From assembly GCA_013139435.1 (NCBI GenBank), contig WTAW01000339.1, positions 1 to 10,935 of the forward strand: a DNA stretch of 10,935 bases, read 5' to 3'. Source of the stretch: Candidatus Aminicenantota bacterium (GTDB lineage Bacteria > Acidobacteriota > Aminicenantia > Aminicenantales > Aminicenantaceae). Made by a program: the position numbers and the translations under genes. The notes below the pieces were generated by a model, which saw only the letters and a list, made by a program, of their open reading frames with translations, was not told the origin of the DNA and did no database searches. Each line of letters opens with the position of its first letter. Within the stretch, counting starts at the first letter, position 1. Below are positions 1 through 6,668 of this stretch, in pieces.

Positions 1-1
1 C

Positions 2-307
2 GCTGTCACAGAACGGACAAGAGAGATCGGCATCCGCATGGCCATAGGGGCCCGACGAAAGGATATTCTCATCCAGTTCTTGATCGAGTCCGCCACGATA
101 TCCGCCACTGGAGGTCTTATAGGTATCGTTCTGGGATTTATCCTGGCAAGGATTGTAACAATTGCTACGTCTATGCCATCCAGTATCGATCCCGTATCGA
201 TTGTTGTTGCTATCTCTGTGTCTGCTTCTATAGGGATCTTTTTCGGTCTCTACCCTGCGAGCAAAGCATCAAAGCTTGACCCCATCGAGGCCTTGAGGTC
301 AGAATAA
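2..307 (+). CDS. MacB/FtsX-family ABC transporter permease, C-terminal fragment (5' end outside window)
   Basis: This is the last ~101 residues of a permease whose start lies before the window. The frame is open from base 2 and reads into ERTREIGIRMAIGARRKDI, the hallmark cytoplasmic loop before the third transmembrane segment of the MacB/FtsX permease domain. Two hydrophobic segments follow (around IGIVLGFILARIV and VVAISVSASIGIFFGLYPA). The ending, ASKLDPIEALRSE, is the usual MacB-family C-terminus. Such permeases work in the inner membrane with a MacB-type ATPase and often a MacA-like periplasmic adaptor, exporting or mechanically transmitting to diverse substrates. The substrate here cannot be told. 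The stop TAA overlaps the ATG of the next gene by one base, so the two are translationally coupled. The family call is secure; the specific role is unknown. Confidence 0.9.
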   Translation, partial: AVTERTREIGIRMAIGARRKDILIQFLIESATISATGGLIGIVLGFILARIVTIATSMPSSIDPVSIVVAISVSASIGIFFGLYPASKASKLDPIEALRSE

Positions 308-1554
308 TGAGATCAGGGATCATCAATGAGATATTCCAGATGGCATTCGATTCACTCAGGGCAAATAAGCTCCGTTCCTTCCTGACTCTCCTTGGTATTG
401 TGATAGGCGTTATGACCGTCATCGGCATGGTTTCTATCATCCAGGGCTTGAACAAATCAATTCTCTCCGACCTGGAATCTGTCGGTTCTGATATTATAGG
501 AATCAATAAATACGAGCCTGGCATCCAAACGGGGAACCGTTCCGAAGAAGAGCGACAGAGAAAAGACCTCACTTTTGACGATGCCCTTGCGATTGAAGAA
601 GAATGCTCTCTGGTGAAGGCTGTCGCTGTGAGTTTAGTTGCTGCCATCTTCGAGGAAATCCCCATAAAATACCAGAACATCAAAGCACAGGATGCATTTA
701 TCCTCGGCATGAATGAGAATTGGCCACGAGTTCTTTCGATCTACACGCCTGTCAAGGGCAGGTTTATCACCGAATCAGACGTCAATCATCGCGCCAAGGT
801 CTGTGTCCTCGGGGCAGAACTCAACGAGACCCTCTTCCCTCACTCCGAAGCTGTGGGAAAAGAGATTCGGATCGGGGCGGAAAAGTTCCTCGTAGTCGGT
901 GTCCTCGAAAAAAGGGGCAGTATGTTCGGGCAGAGCAGGGATAATCTTGTTGGGGTCCCCATCACAGCGCTGATGAAACATTTCCCCTACACCCTGGAAA
1001 ATCTCGACATCATTGCGACCCCAACAAAACATGGTTATCTTGAAGAAACAATAGAACAGATGATCAACGTGATGCGGAGACGCAGAAAAGTCCCCTTCGG
1101 AAAGCCCAATGATTTCTCCATTTACACACAGGACACCCTGGTTGACCTCTACAACCAGCTCACAGGAGCAGCCTACATTGTGATGATCGTTATCTCATCC
1201 ATCGGACTCCTCGTAGGGGGGATCGGAGTGATGAACATCATGCTGGTCTCGGTCAAAGAGAGAACCCGGGAGATCGGTATCCGTAAAGCCATAGGTGCCC
1301 GGTCATCAGATATACTGAAGCAGTTTTTGATCGAGGCGATTTTCCTTACAGGAACAGGAGGAGCGATCGGCATTCTTATCGGCTTTGCCATAGCCTTCAT
1401 CGTTAAATCAGTGACTCCCCTCCCAGCTTCGGTGACACTCTGGTCGATTTTTCTAGGATTTTTTGTCTCGGTCTCGGTAGGACTTTTTTTCGGGATCTTT
1501 CCCGCTCAAAAGGCAGCCCGTGTCGATCCCATCATCTGCCTCCACTACGAGTAA
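307..1554 (+). CDS. MacB/FtsX-family ABC transporter permease (full length)
   Basis: This 415-residue inner-membrane permease has the full MacB architecture. A first transmembrane helix lies at about residues 25-47 (LTLLGIVIGVMTVIGM). A large soluble MacB_PCD-type periplasmic domain follows at about 50-275, and three helices form the C-terminal FtsX domain at about 288-313, 339-367 and 376-398. The loop ERTREIGIRKAIGAR (from residue 318) is the family signature. Length is normal for the ATPase-less permease type, so a separate ATPase should lie upstream, outside the window. Its C-terminal half closely resembles that of the preceding gene, which suggests tandem duplication and a heterodimeric transporter. 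The ATG overlaps the upstream TAA (TAATG), implying coupled translation. The tail DPIICLHYE departs slightly from the usual DPIEALRYE. Substrate is unknown. Confidence 0.93.
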   Translation: MRSGIINEIFQMAFDSLRANKLRSFLTLLGIVIGVMTVIGMVSIIQGLNKSILSDLESVGSDIIGINKYEPGIQTGNRSEEERQRKDLTFDDALAIEEECSLVKAVAVSLVAAIFEEIPIKYQNIKAQDAFILGMNENWPRVLSIYTPVKGRFITESDVNHRAKVCVLGAELNETLFPHSEAVGKEIRIGAEKFLVVGVLEKRGSMFGQSRDNLVGVPITALMKHFPYTLENLDIIATPTKHGYLEETIEQMINVMRRRRKVPFGKPNDFSIYTQDTLVDLYNQLTGAAYIVMIVISSIGLLVGGIGVMNIMLVSVKERTREIGIRKAIGARSSDILKQFLIEAIFLTGTGGAIGILIGFAIAFIVKSVTPLPASVTLWSIFLGFFVSVSVGLFFGIFPAQKAARVDPIICLHYE

Positions 1555-1574
1555 CAATCAACGGAGTCAGACAT

Positions 1575-2762
1575 TCATATCCCAAGGAATTCGGAGGCTT
1601 TGTCGAGAGCCAGCTTTAAATTCTCTGCCTTTTGACCAGCAATTTCCACAAGCGTGGGCCTTCCTCCGCCCTTCCCGCCAATAAGGGGCGAAACAACAGG
1701 AATAAGATCTCGCATATCCCGTTCCAAGCTCTCTGAACATGCCAGGACCACATGGACCCTATCCTGGAGATCTGTGCCGAACAGAACGATATATTTGCCG
1801 CTCCTTATGATGGTGAGCGCAAGAATCCGCATCTCATCAGGTGGCCTGTCGGCGAAGATCTCTTTTATGACATCTCCTTCTGCATTTCTCATGATCTCCT
1901 GAGCCTCGATATCAAGGATTTTCTCCTGTGCTTTTCTCAATCGTCTACGATGGTCTTTAAGTTCAGCTATCATTTTATCGATTGACCCTACAAGTTCTCC
2001 CTCTCCCACATTGAACTTGACTGCCACCTCTCGAATGATCCTGTTTTTGACTCCATAATCGACAAGAGCCCGACGGCCACACACAAACTCGAACCTCAGG
2101 TTATTCCGGATCCTCTCCCATTTGAGGATCTTGATCAAACCGATCTCTCCCGTTTTGTTCGGATGGGTTCCCCCACAAGCAGAATAATCAAAATCAGAAA
2201 TTTGTACCACACGGATGTGCCCTTTTTTCTGCGGAGGTTTGCGGAGGGGGACTTTTTCGATCATCTCTTCAGGAGTGATGTACGTGCAGATCTCCTCATC
2301 CTGAAACACGATCTCATTGGCTAAGGTCTCCACCTTTTCGACCTCATCTTCCATGATATCTCTCTTATCGATCTCGACCGTTGATGCTCTCAAACCGAGA
2401 CGGAAGGAGAGGGTTTTCGCATCGAAAAGTGTGTCGAAGCATTGAGAAAGAATATGCTGACCGGAATGCTGCTGCATATGGTCAAAACGCGTCTCCCACT
2501 CAATGACGCCGTTGACTTCGTCCGATTCGACTTCGCTCTGCATGACGTGCAGGATCTTTGCATCTTTCTCTAAAACATCCAGAACCTCCACACCGTTGAT
2601 CCTACCTTTATCCGCAGGCTGCCCCCCAGATTCCGGATAGAAACACGTCTGGTCAAGGATCAGAATAGGTCCCTGTTCATGCTTTTCCCGTCCGATGATG
2701 TGCGCTTTGAACTCGACCTGATAGGGATTGTCAAAATAGAGCTGCTTCGTTCCTTGTTTCAT
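1575..2762 (-). CDS. alaX: AlaX-type alanyl-tRNA editing protein with C-terminal DHHA1 domain
   Basis: A 395-residue freestanding relative of the alanyl-tRNA synthetase editing half. It lacks the aminoacylation domain. AlaX proteins hydrolyse Ser-tRNA(Ala) or Gly-tRNA(Ala) in the cytoplasm. Residues ~37-53 carry DQTCFYPESGGQPADKG, as in the AlaRS second additional domain. The zinc/active-site motif H99-x3-H103 (QQHSGQHILS) and C196-x3-H200 (ACGGTHP) are intact, so editing activity is likely. A putative coiled-coil linker (~255-300) leads to a DHHA1 domain ending in the glycine-rich GGKGGGRP motif (362-369). This is the long AlaX form. The start is supported by an AGGGGTGA ribosome-binding site (2768-2775), with the AGGGG core 8 nt before ATG. 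It lies 34 bp downstream of the RNase HIII gene and is probably cotranscribed. It converges on the permease gene with only 20 bp between the stops. Confidence 0.93.
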   Translation of the reverse strand: MKQGTKQLYFDNPYQVEFKAHIIGREKHEQGPILILDQTCFYPESGGQPADKGRINGVEVLDVLEKDAKILHVMQSEVESDEVNGVIEWETRFDHMQQHSGQHILSQCFDTLFDAKTLSFRLGLRASTVEIDKRDIMEDEVEKVETLANEIVFQDEEICTYITPEEMIEKVPLRKPPQKKGHIRVVQISDFDYSACGGTHPNKTGEIGLIKILKWERIRNNLRFEFVCGRRALVDYGVKNRIIREVAVKFNVGEGELVGSIDKMIAELKDHRRRLRKAQEKILDIEAQEIMRNAEGDVIKEIFADRPPDEMRILALTIIRSGKYIVLFGTDLQDRVHVVLACSESLERDMRDLIPVVSPLIGGKGGGRPTLVEIAGQKAENLKLALDKASEFLGI

Positions 2763-2796
2763 TCACTTCACCCCTTAACCATGAAAAGCAAAACGT

Positions 2797-3471
2797 TTAT
2801 TTTTTATTGTTTACGACAGAAAGAATCCGGCCAGTGATCTTGAAGTGTTTTTTTGCCACTTTATCCAAGATCCCAATCCCATGCTTTTGGATAAGCTCTA
2901 CTCCAACCTCTTCTGTCTTCGCCGAAGCCCCCTTGGGAAGATCGATTCCCACATCCTGAGAAAGGAAATAGAGACGCTTTAAGAATTCGGCCCGAGCCAG
3001 GATCGAGGCCGCAGCCACAGCCAGATCTTCTTCAGCCTTGGGTCTCTGGATCAGCTCGATATTCCGGCCCTTTTTCATCAATGCATTCAAAACAAACGCC
3101 TTATCCCCGAACTGGTCAGTGATAGCAAGAGTACAAGGGACTTCTTCGAGCAAGTTCTCAATGGCACGAGAATGGGCCCAAGCAAGTAATCGGTTGAGAT
3201 TCCTGAGCTTCTCGTACAGTTCGTTGTACTTTTCCGGACCGATGGCCACAATAGTGTACGTGTATCCTTTCCTGATCAGGTCGGATAATTTCCTCACGCG
3301 ATTATCAGATATTTTTTTACTGTCCCTAATCCCCAACTCCAGGAGAACCTCCTCCTGCCCTTCTGGGAGGAAAAATCCGGCAACAGTCAAAGGCCCGTAA
3401 TAATCGCCTTTTCCCGACTCATCTGTTCCGATATGGCCTCTGGCTTCTGCGAACAGGCTTGATTGTCCCAT
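2797..3471 (-). CDS. rnhC: Ribonuclease HIII, short form lacking the N-terminal TBP-like domain
   Basis: A 224-residue enzyme predicted to cut the RNA strand of RNA-DNA hybrids in the cytoplasm (R-loops, primers). The sequence GTDESGKGDYYGPLTVAG at residues 15-32 is the RNase HIII form of the type-2 RNase H active site; RNase HII has DEaGRG instead. D17 and E18 are the first catalytic acids. D119 (AITDQFGDK) and the acidic cluster E147-D149 (KAEEDLAVAAASILAR) supply the others. LPKGAS near residue 180 also fits RNase HIII. Typical RNase HIII proteins are about 300 residues with an N-terminal TBP-like substrate-binding domain. That domain is absent here: the GTDESGKGD motif starts only 14 residues in, and an in-frame TAG lies 18 bp upstream (3487-3489). 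A GGAG ribosome-binding site precedes ATG by 5 nt. Confidence 0.92.
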   Translation of the reverse strand: MGQSSLFAEARGHIGTDESGKGDYYGPLTVAGFFLPEGQEEVLLELGIRDSKKISDNRVRKLSDLIRKGYTYTIVAIGPEKYNELYEKLRNLNRLLAWAHSRAIENLLEEVPCTLAITDQFGDKAFVLNALMKKGRNIELIQRPKAEEDLAVAAASILARAEFLKRLYFLSQDVGIDLPKGASAKTEEVGVELIQKHGIGILDKVAKKHFKITGRILSVVNNKK

Positions 3472-3476
3472 GTATT

Positions 3477-3480
3477 CTCC
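3477..3480 (-). promoter_or_regulatory. Ribosome-binding site that fixes the rnhC start
   Basis: On the minus strand GGAG lies 5 nt before the ATG at 3469-3471. An in-frame stop codon (TAG, complement of 3487-3489) lies just upstream of it. Together they show that the short RNase HIII is translated from this ATG and is not a mis-called longer protein. Confidence 0.65.
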
Positions 3481-3508
3481 AAAATCCTATCCAATCGTAT
3501 CAGTCATA

Positions 3509-3536
3509 GTTTTACAATTTCACAACATTTTATCAA
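3509..3536 (-). promoter_or_regulatory. Possible sigma70-type promoter for rnhC-alaX
   Basis: On the minus strand TTGATA (complement of 3531-3536) and TAAAAC (complement of 3509-3514) are separated by 16 bp in an AT-rich tract, about 40 bp before the rnhC start. The -35 matches five of six consensus bases and the -10 only four of six. A promoter is plausible here because a 312-bp gap separates rnhC from the upstream CoA-transferase gene. It is a weak match found by eye. Confidence 0.25.
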
Positions 3537-3594
3537 GAGTTATGATAAGCATTTCCCAAATCGTGATGGACTGAATACCTCTTTGCGATGTTTG

Positions 3595-3743
3595 GTGATC
3601 AGATTGTGTGGTGGAGAAAACCGTGAGAAGGGCTGGACGGGCATGGCACATCTCCCGAGGGGAGATGTGAGGGAAGCCCGGAGCCGAGCGAAGTTTCCTC
3701 GCTGGGGAAACTGAGCGTGTTTTCGAACCACCAATCTGATCAC
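3595..3743. repeat. 149-bp palindromic, multi-hairpin element (MITE-like or structured RNA)
   Basis: The ends are a perfect 11-bp inverted repeat, GTGATCAGATT (3595-3605) and AATCTGATCAC (3733-3743). The stem continues inward with GGTGG (3610-3614) pairing CCACC (3728-3732) and GAAAAC (3616-3621) pairing GTTTTC (3719-3724). Inside are two hairpins. The first is an interrupted stem: GGCT (3631-3634) with AGCC (3682-3685), CGGGC (3638-3642) with GCCCG (3676-3680), then a perfect 10-bp stem CACATCTCCC (3647-3656) with GGGAGATGTG (3660-3669) around the loop GAG. The second is AGTTTCC (3692-3698) with GGAAACT (3706-3712), extendable by two pairs. The element therefore folds as a closing stem with two arms. 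No transposase is nearby, no clear target-site duplication was found, and there is no U-tract. A non-autonomous mobile repeat or a structured 3'-end RNA both fit. Confidence 0.7.
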
Positions 3744-3783
3744 TCGGAACACCATCCATCACGTATTTGGAAATGCATCCGAA

Positions 3784-5082
3784 CTATTGGATAAGATGTC
3801 GGGTCTTCGCCTCTTGGATGAGGTCATCTCTAAAATTTGGGTGTGCGATTTCGACGAGGGCTCTCGTTCGTTCTTGGAGGTTTTTTCCATGAAGGAAGGC
3901 AACACCAAATTCCGTCACCACATACTTCACATCCGCGCGCGTCGTCACGACACCCGCCCCTTTCTTGAGGTAAGGCACGATCCTCGACAATTCGCCTCCC
4001 TTGGCAGTTGAGGGAAGTGCGATGATGGGTTTTCCCCCCTTCGAATGTGCCGCTCCCCTGATGAAATCCACCTGGCCGCCAAACCCGCTGTAGATGTAGG
4101 AGCCGATCGAATCCGAACAGATTTGACCTGTGATGTCCACTTCGATCGCAGAATTTATGGCAATCATGTTTTCGTTTCTGGAAACATTAAAAGGATGGTT
4201 CGTGTAATCGGTCGGATGGGCCTCAAAAATCGGGTTGTTGTCCGCAAAATCATACAGTTTGTTCGAACCCAGCATAAAAGTCAGGATGACTTTATTAGGA
4301 TGAAAAGTCTTTTTTGCACCTGTGATCATGCCCGATTCGATGGCCTCCATCACACCATCGGAGACCATCTCCGTGTGGATACCCAGATCACGCCTGCCCG
4401 CTAACGCAACCAGGACGGCATCAGGGATCCCACCGATACCCAATTGGAGCGTGGACCCATCCTCGATGAGATCGGCGATAAATCCACCGATTTTTTTCTC
4501 CACATCACTGAAAGGCTTTTTGTCGAGCTGAGGCAATTCTTCTGAAACCTCGACGATCTTGTTCACGCGAGAGATATGGATGAATGAATCCCCCAGAACC
4601 CGGGGCATTTTTTCGTTCACCTGGGCAATGACGACCTTAGCGGTCTCTGCGGCTGCCTTGGAGGCTAACACTTCAACGCCATAACTCATAAAACCGTGCT
4701 CATCAGGGGGAGAAAGATGGAGCATGACAGCATCCAAGGGCATCTGGTTCGCGTAAAACAGATTAGGGATCTGATGGAGAAAAATAGGAACATAGTCCGC
4801 CCGTCCCTCATTGATGGCCTTCCGGTCAGCCGGACCGACAAAAAGCGAGTTATGGCGGAAATGTCCTTCCATCTCTGGTTTGGACAAGGGATCGTCTCCG
4901 AGGAGGAGGACGTGAGCGAGCTCAACATCCTTCAGCTCATCCTTTCGCGCAGCCAAAGCTTTCATCAATACATAAGGGGTTGCTGCGTTTCCACTGATGT
5001 AAATGCAGTCACCACTTCTTATGCCAGAGACGGCCTCCTCGGCAGTCACCAACTTCATTTTATAATCGTCGACCCAACTCAT
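3784..5082 (-). CDS. Acetyl-CoA hydrolase/transferase family CoA-transferase (4-hydroxybutyrate/butyrate:acetate type)
   Basis: A 432-residue cytoplasmic family I CoA-transferase that moves CoA between an acyl-CoA and a free acid through a glutamyl-CoA thioester. Two Rossmann-like halves are visible. The first contains the segment LHLSPPDEHGFMSYG near residues 122-135. The second contains LGIGGIPDAVL (214-224), then HTEMVSDG with E238 placed as the catalytic glutamate, and GFGGQVDF (333-340), the CoA-site loop. The length and the position of E238 match the clostridial 4-hydroxybutyrate CoA-transferase. Acetate with butyrate, propionate, succinate or 4-hydroxybutyrate are possible pairs that sequence alone cannot separate. 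The start follows an AGGG about 10 nt upstream, partly inside a small hairpin. The gene lies 36 bp after the NfnB-like gene, so it is probably the last gene of the redox operon. Confidence 0.93.
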   Translation of the reverse strand: MSWVDDYKMKLVTAEEAVSGIRSGDCIYISGNAATPYVLMKALAARKDELKDVELAHVLLLGDDPLSKPEMEGHFRHNSLFVGPADRKAINEGRADYVPIFLHQIPNLFYANQMPLDAVMLHLSPPDEHGFMSYGVEVLASKAAAETAKVVIAQVNEKMPRVLGDSFIHISRVNKIVEVSEELPQLDKKPFSDVEKKIGGFIADLIEDGSTLQLGIGGIPDAVLVALAGRRDLGIHTEMVSDGVMEAIESGMITGAKKTFHPNKVILTFMLGSNKLYDFADNNPIFEAHPTDYTNHPFNVSRNENMIAINSAIEVDITGQICSDSIGSYIYSGFGGQVDFIRGAAHSKGGKPIIALPSTAKGGELSRIVPYLKKGAGVVTTRADVKYVVTEFGVAFLHGKNLQERTRALVEIAHPNFRDDLIQEAKTRHLIQ

Positions 5083-5092
5083 TCTTATTTAC

Positions 5093-5107
5093 CCTGAACT
5101 ATTCAGG
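5093..5107 (-). promoter_or_regulatory. Small hairpin over the CoA-transferase ribosome-binding site
   Basis: CCTGAA (5093-5098) and TTCAGG (5102-5107) form a perfect 6-bp stem with a 3-nt loop in the leader between the NfnB-like gene and the CoA-transferase. In the minus-strand mRNA the second arm shares bases with the AGGG that serves as the ribosome-binding site. It could dampen translation of the last gene, or it may be chance because the stem is short. Confidence 0.3.
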
Positions 5108-5118
5108 TTACTTACATT

Positions 5119-6642
5119 TTACGTTTTATGTTTGCGCTTTTTTGCTTTTTTCGAACGAAGGTATTTATCCATCTCAGTGGCAGCTATCCGTGCATCACCC
5201 ATCGCCAGGATGACCGTGGCGCCACCTCGGATGATATCTCCACCGGCATAGACCCCTTTCATGTTCGTCGCCATGGTTTCCCAGTCCACTTCGACATTGC
5301 CCCATTTACCCACTTTGAGCCCTGGAGTGGTCTGGCCGATCAGAGGATTCGAGCTATTGCCGATGGCCACAACGGCCAGGTCGACCTCCATGATGAATTC
5401 CGACCCCTCGATCGGAACAGGGCGTCGTCTCCCAGAATCATCGGGCTCTCCAAGTTCCATACGGAGGCACTCCATGGCTTTGAGATGACCTTTATCATCG
5501 CCGATGAATCGGATCGGTGTCGTCAAGAAATGGAATTCTATGCCTTCTTCTTCGGCATGATGGACTTCCTCCACACGAGCTGGCATCTCTGCCCTGGACC
5601 TGCGGTAGACACAGGCAGAAAATTCTGCACCCAGCCTCTTCGCTATCCTCACAGAATCCATGGCCACATTGCCTCCTCCCAAAACAGCGGCTCTCTTCGC
5701 CAGGTAGACCGGTGTATCATAGACAGGAAAATCATAAGCCCGCATCAGATTCACGCGTGTGAGATATTCGTTCGCCGAATACACTCCCACAAGGTTCTCC
5801 CCCGGGATCCGCATGAAATTCGGCAGTCCAGCTCCAGTCCCGATGAAGAAGGCCTCATATCCTTCTTTCTTCAGATCATCGATCGTGGCTGTCAATCCCA
5901 CAACAAAATTGGTCTTCAGTTCAACCCCAAGGTTTTGCAGGTAATCGACTTCTGCACTCAAGATCTTCTTTGGAAGCCGGAATTCAGGGATGCCATAAAC
6001 CAGCACTCCACCGGCCACATGAAGAGCTTCGAATATCGTCACGTCATGGCCTTTCAAAGCCAGATCTCCGGCTACGGTCAAACCCGCAGGACCTGCTCCC
6101 AATACAGCCACTTTATGTCCGGTCGAAGGCGGGAGCTTCGGGATATGAACATCCCCTGTGTTTCTCTCATAATCGGCAATAAACCGCTCCAGGTTCCCAA
6201 TGGCTACAGGAACACCAGTCGCCTTCATCAGATTGCACACCACCTCACACTGCGTTTCTTGTGGACACACACGTCCGCAGATAGCGGGGAGGACATTGGT
6301 CTCCTTTAACTTCCGCACACTCTGTTCATAATCCCCAATTTCCAGAAGCTTGACGAACGTAGGAATATCGATTCCCACAGGACAACCCATAACACACTGA
6401 GGATTGGCACAATCCAAACACCTCTTGGCTTCTTCCCTGGCCCATTTCTCAGTCAAACCGAGATTGACTTCTGAGAAATCCTTGTTCCGCTCCTCGGGAT
6501 CTCTTTCCGGCATCTTCTGTCGCGGAAGTTTCATCCTCTCTTTCACAGGAAATGACTTCCGCAATTCTTTGCGCCAATCTTCATTGAATCTTGCACGAAG
6601 TTTTTCTTTAAGCTCAGGGGGCATCTCTTTTTTTTCTGCCAT
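5119..6642 (-). CDS. nfnB: NfnB/GltD-like subunit: NADPH-binding flavoprotein of NADH-dependent ferredoxin:NADP+ oxidoreductase
   Basis: A 507-residue protein of the glutamate-synthase small-subunit family, here next to its NfnA-like partner. In Nfn the large subunit carries the bifurcating FAD, binds NADP(H) and holds two [4Fe-4S] clusters. Cluster ligands are visible as C75-x2-C78-x4-C83-x3-C87 (CLDCANPQCVMGCPVG) and C122, C126, C132, C136 (CGRVCPQETQC and following). The FAD site VAVLGAGPAG lies at 178-187 and the NADP site AVLGGGNVAMD at 319-329. The C-terminus has the FAD-binding GVYAGGDIIRGGATVILAMGDA. The N-terminus is about 36 residues longer than usual: M37 begins MKLPRQKMPERDPEER, the common family start. 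The 6642 start or an internal start at 6534 are both possible. The tail is lysine-rich. It begins 26 bp after nfnA. With no GltB large subunit nearby, Nfn is favoured over glutamate synthase. Confidence 0.88.
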   Translation of the reverse strand: MAEKKEMPPELKEKLRARFNEDWRKELRKSFPVKERMKLPRQKMPERDPEERNKDFSEVNLGLTEKWAREEAKRCLDCANPQCVMGCPVGIDIPTFVKLLEIGDYEQSVRKLKETNVLPAICGRVCPQETQCEVVCNLMKATGVPVAIGNLERFIADYERNTGDVHIPKLPPSTGHKVAVLGAGPAGLTVAGDLALKGHDVTIFEALHVAGGVLVYGIPEFRLPKKILSAEVDYLQNLGVELKTNFVVGLTATIDDLKKEGYEAFFIGTGAGLPNFMRIPGENLVGVYSANEYLTRVNLMRAYDFPVYDTPVYLAKRAAVLGGGNVAMDSVRIAKRLGAEFSACVYRRSRAEMPARVEEVHHAEEEGIEFHFLTTPIRFIGDDKGHLKAMECLRMELGEPDDSGRRRPVPIEGSEFIMEVDLAVVAIGNSSNPLIGQTTPGLKVGKWGNVEVDWETMATNMKGVYAGGDIIRGGATVILAMGDARIAATEMDKYLRSKKAKKRKHKT

Positions 6643-6668
6643 TTTGCACTCTTTCTAATCTATTGCTT

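Larger units (their letters stand above)
3472..3783. other. 312-bp intergenic region with no protein gene
   Basis: The gap lies between the end of the CoA-transferase gene and the start of rnhC. I see no coding signature in it; the short open frames crossing it are low-complexity or antisense with no recognisable motif. The part at 3472-3594 is AT-rich and holds the possible rnhC promoter. The middle (3595-3743) is a GC-richer palindromic element listed separately. The part at 3744-3783 shows nothing I can name. No U-tract terminator is visible for the upstream operon. Confidence 0.7.

Noticed and set aside
228..710. A 160-codon minus-strand open frame over the permease genes
   Set aside because: Composition and lack of motifs mark it as a shadow of the plus-strand MacB permease frame.
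1538..1598. GCCTCC and GGAGGC as a bidirectional terminator between the convergent permease and alaX genes
   Set aside because: Six base pairs enclosing a loop of about 49 nt with no U-tract; both arms lie in coding sequence.
3595..3743. The three-stem element as a tRNA or tmRNA, because of a TTCGAA stretch near its right end
   Set aside because: No acceptor, anticodon or T-arm geometry can be drawn; the TTCGAA lies in the closing stem and the arms are too long.
3520..3762. Short open frames crossing the intergenic palindrome
   Set aside because: They read through the inverted repeat on both strands with no ribosome-binding site or recognisable motif; structure explains the sequence better than coding.
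5128..6309. A 393-codon plus-strand open frame antisense to the NfnB-like gene
   Set aside because: It has no family motif and is rich in His, Ser and Arg, as expected for the complement of a coding gene. The minus-strand frame has intact cluster and nucleotide motifs.
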